Positions 41,440 through 45,005 of a stretch of DNA of 45,005 nt are shown here, piece after piece. Position 1 is the stretch's first letter; each line of letters opens with the position of its first letter. Source of the stretch: Lachnospiraceae bacterium UBA7026 (lineage in GTDB: Bacteria > Bacillota > Clostridia > Lachnospirales > Lachnospiraceae); NCBI GenBank assembly GCA_002494165.1, contig DLBH01000077.1, positions 13,047 through 58,051 of the forward strand. Reading direction: 5' to 3'. Made by a program: the position numbers and the translations under genes. The notes under the pieces were generated by a model that searched no databases, was not told the origin of the DNA, and was given only the letters and a program-made list of their open reading frames with translations.

Positions 41440-42612
41440 ATGGATTACCGGAAAGAATCTTTGAAAATGCACCAGGAACTTCGGGGAAAGATCGAGGTCA
41501 TCAGCCGTGCTCCTGTCGATTCCGAGGAAGCACTGAGTCTGGCCTACACACCCGGTGTCGCAGAACCCTGCCTGGAGATTCAGAAGGATATCAACAAAAG
41601 TTATGAGCTCACCCGCCGCTGGAACACTGTTGCCGTTGTCACGGACGGAACCGCTGTCCTGGGCCTTGGAGATATCGGTCCGGAAGCCGGCATGCCGGTC
41701 ATGGAAGGTAAATGCGTCCTTTTTAAAGAATTCGGTGATGTGGATGCATTTCCTCTTTGCATCCGCAGCCATGATGTAGATGAAATCGTAAAGACGGTCC
41801 GCCTCCTGGCAGGAAGCTTCGGCGGAGTGAACCTGGAGGACATCGCCGCTCCCCGCTGCTTTGAAATCGAGAAAAAACTGAAGGCCTGCTGCGACATCCC
41901 CATTTTCCACGATGACCAGCACGGAACCGCCGTCATCACCCTGGCCGGCCTGATCAATGCCCTCAAGCTGGTAGGCAAGCACATTGATGAGATCAAGATC
42001 GTCACCTCCGGAGCCGGCGCCGCAGGCATCGCCATCATCCGTCTGCTCATCTCCATGGGTCTTAAAAATGTCATTATGACCGACCGTCAGGGCGCCATCT
42101 ATGAAGGCCGGGAGGGCCTCAACCCCATCAAGGAGGAGATGGCAGCCATAACCAATAAAGACAAGATTTCCGGTTCTCTGGCAGACGTGATCAAGGGCGC
42201 CGATGTCTTTATCGGAGTATCGGCCCCGGGAACCCTGACCCAGGATATGATCAGGACCATGGCCAAAGACCCCATTATCTTCGCCTGTGCCAACCCCACA
42301 CCCGAAATCTTCCCGGACCAGGCTCTGGCAGCCGGCGCCGCCGTGGTATCTACAGGCCGGTCTGATTTCCCCAACCAGGTCAACAATGTCCTCTGCTTCC
42401 CCGGCATCTTCCGCGGAGCCCTGGACGTGAGAGCCTCCGACATCAATGACCAGATGAAGATTGCCGCCGCCTATGCCATAGCCGGTCTTGTCAGCGACGA
42501 TGAACTCAATGCCGAATACATCCTTCCCAAGGCCTTTGATCCCAGAGTCAAGGAAGCCGTAGCCAGGGCCACCATGGAAGCAGCCAGGAAAAGCGGAGCG
42601 GCACGCATCTGA
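41440..42612 (+). CDS. NAD(P)-dependent malic enzyme
   Basis: A 390-aa short-type malic enzyme that converts malate to pyruvate and CO2 (oxaloacetate-decarboxylating). Motifs: YTPGVAEPC, GDIGPEAGMPVMEGK, the metal-binding HDDQHGTAVI and the NAD Rossmann loop SGAGAAGIA. Length fits the single-domain bacterial form without the phosphotransacetylase-like tail. AGGAGGA lies 7 nt before the ATG. Use of NAD or NADP cannot be determined. It and the convergent C39/Ig gene share a terminator. Confidence 0.96.
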   Translation: MDYRKESLKMHQELRGKIEVISRAPVDSEEALSLAYTPGVAEPCLEIQKDINKSYELTRRWNTVAVVTDGTAVLGLGDIGPEAGMPVMEGKCVLFKEFGDVDAFPLCIRSHDVDEIVKTVRLLAGSFGGVNLEDIAAPRCFEIEKKLKACCDIPIFHDDQHGTAVITLAGLINALKLVGKHIDEIKIVTSGAGAAGIAIIRLLISMGLKNVIMTDRQGAIYEGREGLNPIKEEMAAITNKDKISGSLADVIKGADVFIGVSAPGTLTQDMIRTMAKDPIIFACANPTPEIFPDQALAAGAAVVSTGRSDFPNQVNNVLCFPGIFRGALDVRASDINDQMKIAAAYAIAGLVSDDELNAEYILPKAFDPRVKEAVARATMEAARKSGAARI

Positions 42613-42644
42613 CCCCTCCCCCGGCAAAATAACATAATACAGCT

Positions 42645-42684
42645 TAAAAAAGGGATTGTCGTTTAAGTGCGCCAATCCCTTTTT
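42645..42684. terminator. bidirectional intrinsic terminator after malic enzyme
   Basis: AAAAAGGGATTG (42647-42658) pairs with CAATCCCTTTTT (42673-42684), 12 bp, 14-nt loop. T runs on both strands serve the malic enzyme (+) and the C39/Ig gene (-). Confidence 0.85.
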
Positions 42685-42776
42685 CATGTCCCTTGTTTTA
42701 CCTTCCGATTTTTGCTAGCAGGATAAGTCCGGATGCATAAGCCAGAGACCTGACAGCTTAACCCTGGCAAAACTCC

Positions 42777-44741
42777 TTACTGGTCGATCAATATGTAGCC
42801 TCCTGCGGTGGCGCCAGTACTGAAATAGTTGTGTTTGGTTGCCGATGTACAGGAAAACATGTAGGGAAGCACCTCATCGATATCCACATATTTGAGCCTG
42901 CCCATAGTCCCGAAGGTTTTGGAAGACCGGTTGGCCGGATCAGCCACGATCACCTTCCCTGTATCAGTCACTCCTAAAAAGACCATAGTATGGTAGGAAT
43001 TAGCCCACCTGGTACTATTTTCCTTCCTGTAACGGTTGTAATTCTTTACCTCAAAAATCACCGGCTTGCCGGTCAGCAGATGATCCAGAATCTCTTTTTT
43101 GGCCTCGCTGTCCTTAAATGTCCTGACATAAGTATTGGCGATCTTATAGCGGTCTAAGACCCTGGTAATTCCATATAAGGTCATGGGCATGCGGTGCCTG
43201 TGGTCCTTGGAATAATTCTTCTCCCACTTATCACCCAGCACTACCCGCTCCACCTTCTCTACCATATCTGCCGGAGTCACGGGAATGCCATAGCCTGTCA
43301 ATACCACGGAAGTAGAACAGGCGGCACAACCATGAGCAGGCATATAGTGGGGAAACTTTTTCGTCTTGTTCTTGCCGTCGGCCTGGTTGAAAACGGTGTA
43401 AGTCCTGTCCTCAGGATAGGAGTGGATGGTCACTGTAACCCTGGCCTTCCTGGTCTCCATGGGCAGGTCAGCCATCTTGGTCACCAGCTTCTGGGGGACC
43501 GTAACATGGAGTACAAATTCCATGACCGCCTCCTGGCAAGTGACATAAACAAGGGTATCTCCCGCTCCCTTTAAGATAATCTGGCCCTGGGACCCTTCAG
43601 CCACCTCTTCCTTTTCCACGGTAATATCCACTGGACCACTGGCTCCTATCAGCTGGGGGGTATAGGTCCCTTCGTCCAGGCTTATGGTGACCTCTGTCTC
43701 CTCCAGCCCGACCACGGAAATGTCAGTGATAAAGGCAGAGCCATCCTTGACCATTTTGACACGGGTATGACCCAGCTTAAGGCCTGTAACCCTTCCATCC
43801 TGGTCTACCCGGGCAATGGAGGGATCCTCACTGGACCACTTGCCGCCAACAATTCCATTCACATTTACTTTATAGGTCTGGCCAGGAGTGATGACCAGGC
43901 TGGCCTCATCCATGGCCGTCACTTCCACTTCCTGATTGAGGGTTACGTCGCCAAGCTGACAGTATATAGTGGTAATCCCCTCTTCCTGGCCAGTGACTAC
44001 ACCATCCTCGGAAACCCGGGCGACCGATTCATCGCCGGACCAGTAGCTTACCTCTTCCTCCCCGCCATTTAAAATCTTAATCTGACCATAACCCTTTCTG
44101 GAAAGAACAAGAGTATCCTGGGCCAGGGAAGGGATATTTACCCGGCATTTTATCTCATAATCCCCGACACGGCAGAAAATGAGTACCGACCCTCCCTTGA
44201 TGGCCTCCACCAGGCCCTGGTCATCCACAGAAGCCACTCTCTTGTCTGCTGACTCCCAGCGGACCTTCTGGCCCTGGGCTCCCTCAAGCTGCAGCTGGAA
44301 ACTGTCACCGACAGCCATGGTCAGGTTCTTTTCATTGATGGCACAGACGGTCACCTGGCACTTGTAGGACTGGCCCCAGTCTCCCTGGGCAGTCACTGTA
44401 GCCCGGCCCACACGAAGGGCAGACAGGTTTCCCTTCTGGTCCACCTCGACTACGGTCGGATTACTGGACTCCCAGTCCTTATAATCGCCACCCACCTTTC
44501 TCTTGCCACCCGGCTCCATAACCATGGAAAAGGTCCCCGGCTTTATGGAAGAATACATGGTGTAGATCCCTGCTGCCGCCAGAAAAACCAGCACCAGCAA
44601 GGCGGCTATTTTACGATTTCTGTTTTTTACACCCGAAGAACCCCCGGATTTTTCCCCGGAGGCCCTTCGGTATCTTTTTCCATTTCTATCCATTTTCATG
44701 CCTGTAGCGGTGAAGGGGTTTTCCCTTCCGGTCCAACCCAT
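42777..44741 (-). CDS. membrane-anchored Ig-like (BIG2) and C39-type cysteine protease protein
   Basis: About 654 aa. A basic N-terminal tail (1-45) precedes one transmembrane span (about 44-64). Then come four or five bacterial Ig-like (BIG2) repeats, about 65-415, each with the 'W.S.dp.vA.Vd..G.vtg...G.t' pattern. The C-terminal part (about 450-654) is papain-like, C39_2 type: Cys at about 472 (HGCAACSTS), His at about 584 (SYHTMVFLG) and Asp at about 601 (VADPANRS). It is probably an extracellular, membrane-tethered peptidase. The start is ATG 44741; GTG 44747 is an equal candidate. It lies 30 nt after ldh, with AGGAG in the gap. The target is unknown. Confidence 0.88.
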   Translation of the reverse strand: MGWTGRENPFTATGMKMDRNGKRYRRASGEKSGGSSGVKNRNRKIAALLVLVFLAAAGIYTMYSSIKPGTFSMVMEPGGKRKVGGDYKDWESSNPTVVEVDQKGNLSALRVGRATVTAQGDWGQSYKCQVTVCAINEKNLTMAVGDSFQLQLEGAQGQKVRWESADKRVASVDDQGLVEAIKGGSVLIFCRVGDYEIKCRVNIPSLAQDTLVLSRKGYGQIKILNGGEEEVSYWSGDESVARVSEDGVVTGQEEGITTIYCQLGDVTLNQEVEVTAMDEASLVITPGQTYKVNVNGIVGGKWSSEDPSIARVDQDGRVTGLKLGHTRVKMVKDGSAFITDISVVGLEETEVTISLDEGTYTPQLIGASGPVDITVEKEEVAEGSQGQIILKGAGDTLVYVTCQEAVMEFVLHVTVPQKLVTKMADLPMETRKARVTVTIHSYPEDRTYTVFNQADGKNKTKKFPHYMPAHGCAACSTSVVLTGYGIPVTPADMVEKVERVVLGDKWEKNYSKDHRHRMPMTLYGITRVLDRYKIANTYVRTFKDSEAKKEILDHLLTGKPVIFEVKNYNRYRKENSTRWANSYHTMVFLGVTDTGKVIVADPANRSSKTFGTMGRLKYVDIDEVLPYMFSCTSATKHNYFSTGATAGGYILIDQ

Positions 44742-44771
44742 CCTCACCTGTCTCCTGTCATATCTTAAATC

Positions 44772-45005
44772 TTATCTCAGCTTTCTCAGCACCTGGTCCA
44801 TCTTTGCCGCCGACCGCCGGAAGGCCTGGAATTCCTCCTCAGCCCACCTTTCCTCCAGTCTCTGCTGGACGCCGTTGACACCGATGATGGAAGGGACACT
44901 GAGGCTGACGTCTCTAATGCCATACTCGCCCTGGAATACCGTAGAAACCGGGGCTATGGTAAGCCTCTGGTTCAGCACGGCCTGGGCCAGATAACAGACA
45001 CAGGT
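44772..45005 (-). CDS. ldh: L-lactate dehydrogenase, C-terminal fragment
   Basis: The frame is open at the right edge; the start lies outside the window and only about 77 C-terminal residues are present. GEYGIRDVSLSVPSIIGVNG matches the end of the catalytic domain of the LDH/MDH family, followed by the last helix (EEEFQAFRRSAAKMDQVL). The family call is firm; lactate versus malate specificity needs the N-terminal residues that are not in the window. Its stop is 30 nt before the C39/Ig gene, suggesting co-transcription. Confidence 0.85.
   Translation of the reverse strand, partial: TCVCYLAQAVLNQRLTIAPVSTVFQGEYGIRDVSLSVPSIIGVNGVQQRLEERWAEEEFQAFRRSAAKMDQVLRKLR

Noticed and set aside
41395..42687. 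430-codon open frame on the minus strand covering the whole malic enzyme gene
   Set aside because: The plus-strand gene matches the malic enzyme family throughout. The opposite frame arises from GC-rich codon bias and has no ribosome site or recognised domain.
1..45005. CRISPR arrays, tRNA/rRNA genes, IS elements, phage or integrase genes
   Set aside because: I saw no arrays of regularly spaced repeats, no tRNA-like cloverleaf with CCA/T-loop signals, and no transposase- or integrase-like protein. The tandem repeats at 25794 and 34595 have no spacers.

Overview
The window looks like a chromosomal stretch of an anaerobic Gram-positive Firmicute, most probably of the Lachnospiraceae (Clostridium cluster XIVa). 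This rests on strong AGGAGG-type ribosome sites, sigma-A type promoters, meso-diaminopimelate dehydrogenase, a stand-alone TrpB2, short malic enzyme, ManXYZ with DUF956, DUF1846, and a gene set resembling the clostridial DUF5716/DUF5717 families. No species can be named from the sequence alone. I saw no tRNA or rRNA genes, CRISPR array, insertion sequence, phage gene or attachment site. The window cuts one gene at each end: the C-terminus of a LysR-type regulator at the left and the C-terminus of an L-lactate dehydrogenase at the right.

Layout. 1-6.1 kb: LysR tail facing a minus-strand group valS-folC-small ORF-zinc-ribbon/TPR membrane protein. 6.2-15.1 kb: a tightly packed minus-strand run of six genes behind a good promoter at 15172-15200: tRNA-dihydrouridine synthase, secreted subtilase with Fn3-like modules, YfcE-type phosphoesterase, a ~1170-aa DUF5717-like protein, an actin/Hsp70-like (DUF5716-like) protein and a helical-repeat protein. 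The last three are the best candidate for an undescribed functional unit. 15.4-18.9 kb: housekeeping genes trmO, purC, nth and upp. 19-23.6 kb: minus-strand alpha/beta hydrolase, TetR regulator, NhaC-family antiporter and TrpB2. 23.9-26.3 kb: a large surface lipoprotein with octapeptide repeats. 26.5-29.8 kb: a mannose-family PTS operon (manX, manY, manZ, DUF956) with a long leader containing an intrinsic terminator-like hairpin. 30.2-34.5 kb: ZIP metal transporter and, divergently, a MacB/FtsX-type ABC exporter. 34.8-45 kb: ddh, an unknown polytopic membrane protein, YbaK-type deacylase, HerA-like ATPase, DUF1846 protein, malic enzyme, a membrane-anchored Ig-like/C39-type cysteine protease, and the end of ldh.

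How the parts fit together. Most of the window is core metabolism and translation: folate, purine and uracil salvage, tRNA charging and modification, lysine/peptidoglycan precursor and malate/lactate carbon flow. Sugar uptake comes through the PTS. Three surface or secreted proteins (subtilase, beta-helix lipoprotein, C39/Ig protein) and two clusters of poorly described genes (DUF5717-DUF5716-TPR; hydrolase-TetR-NhaC-TrpB2) carry the novelty. Promoters, operators and hairpins were found by eye from hexamers, spacing and inverted repeats, and none has been tested.
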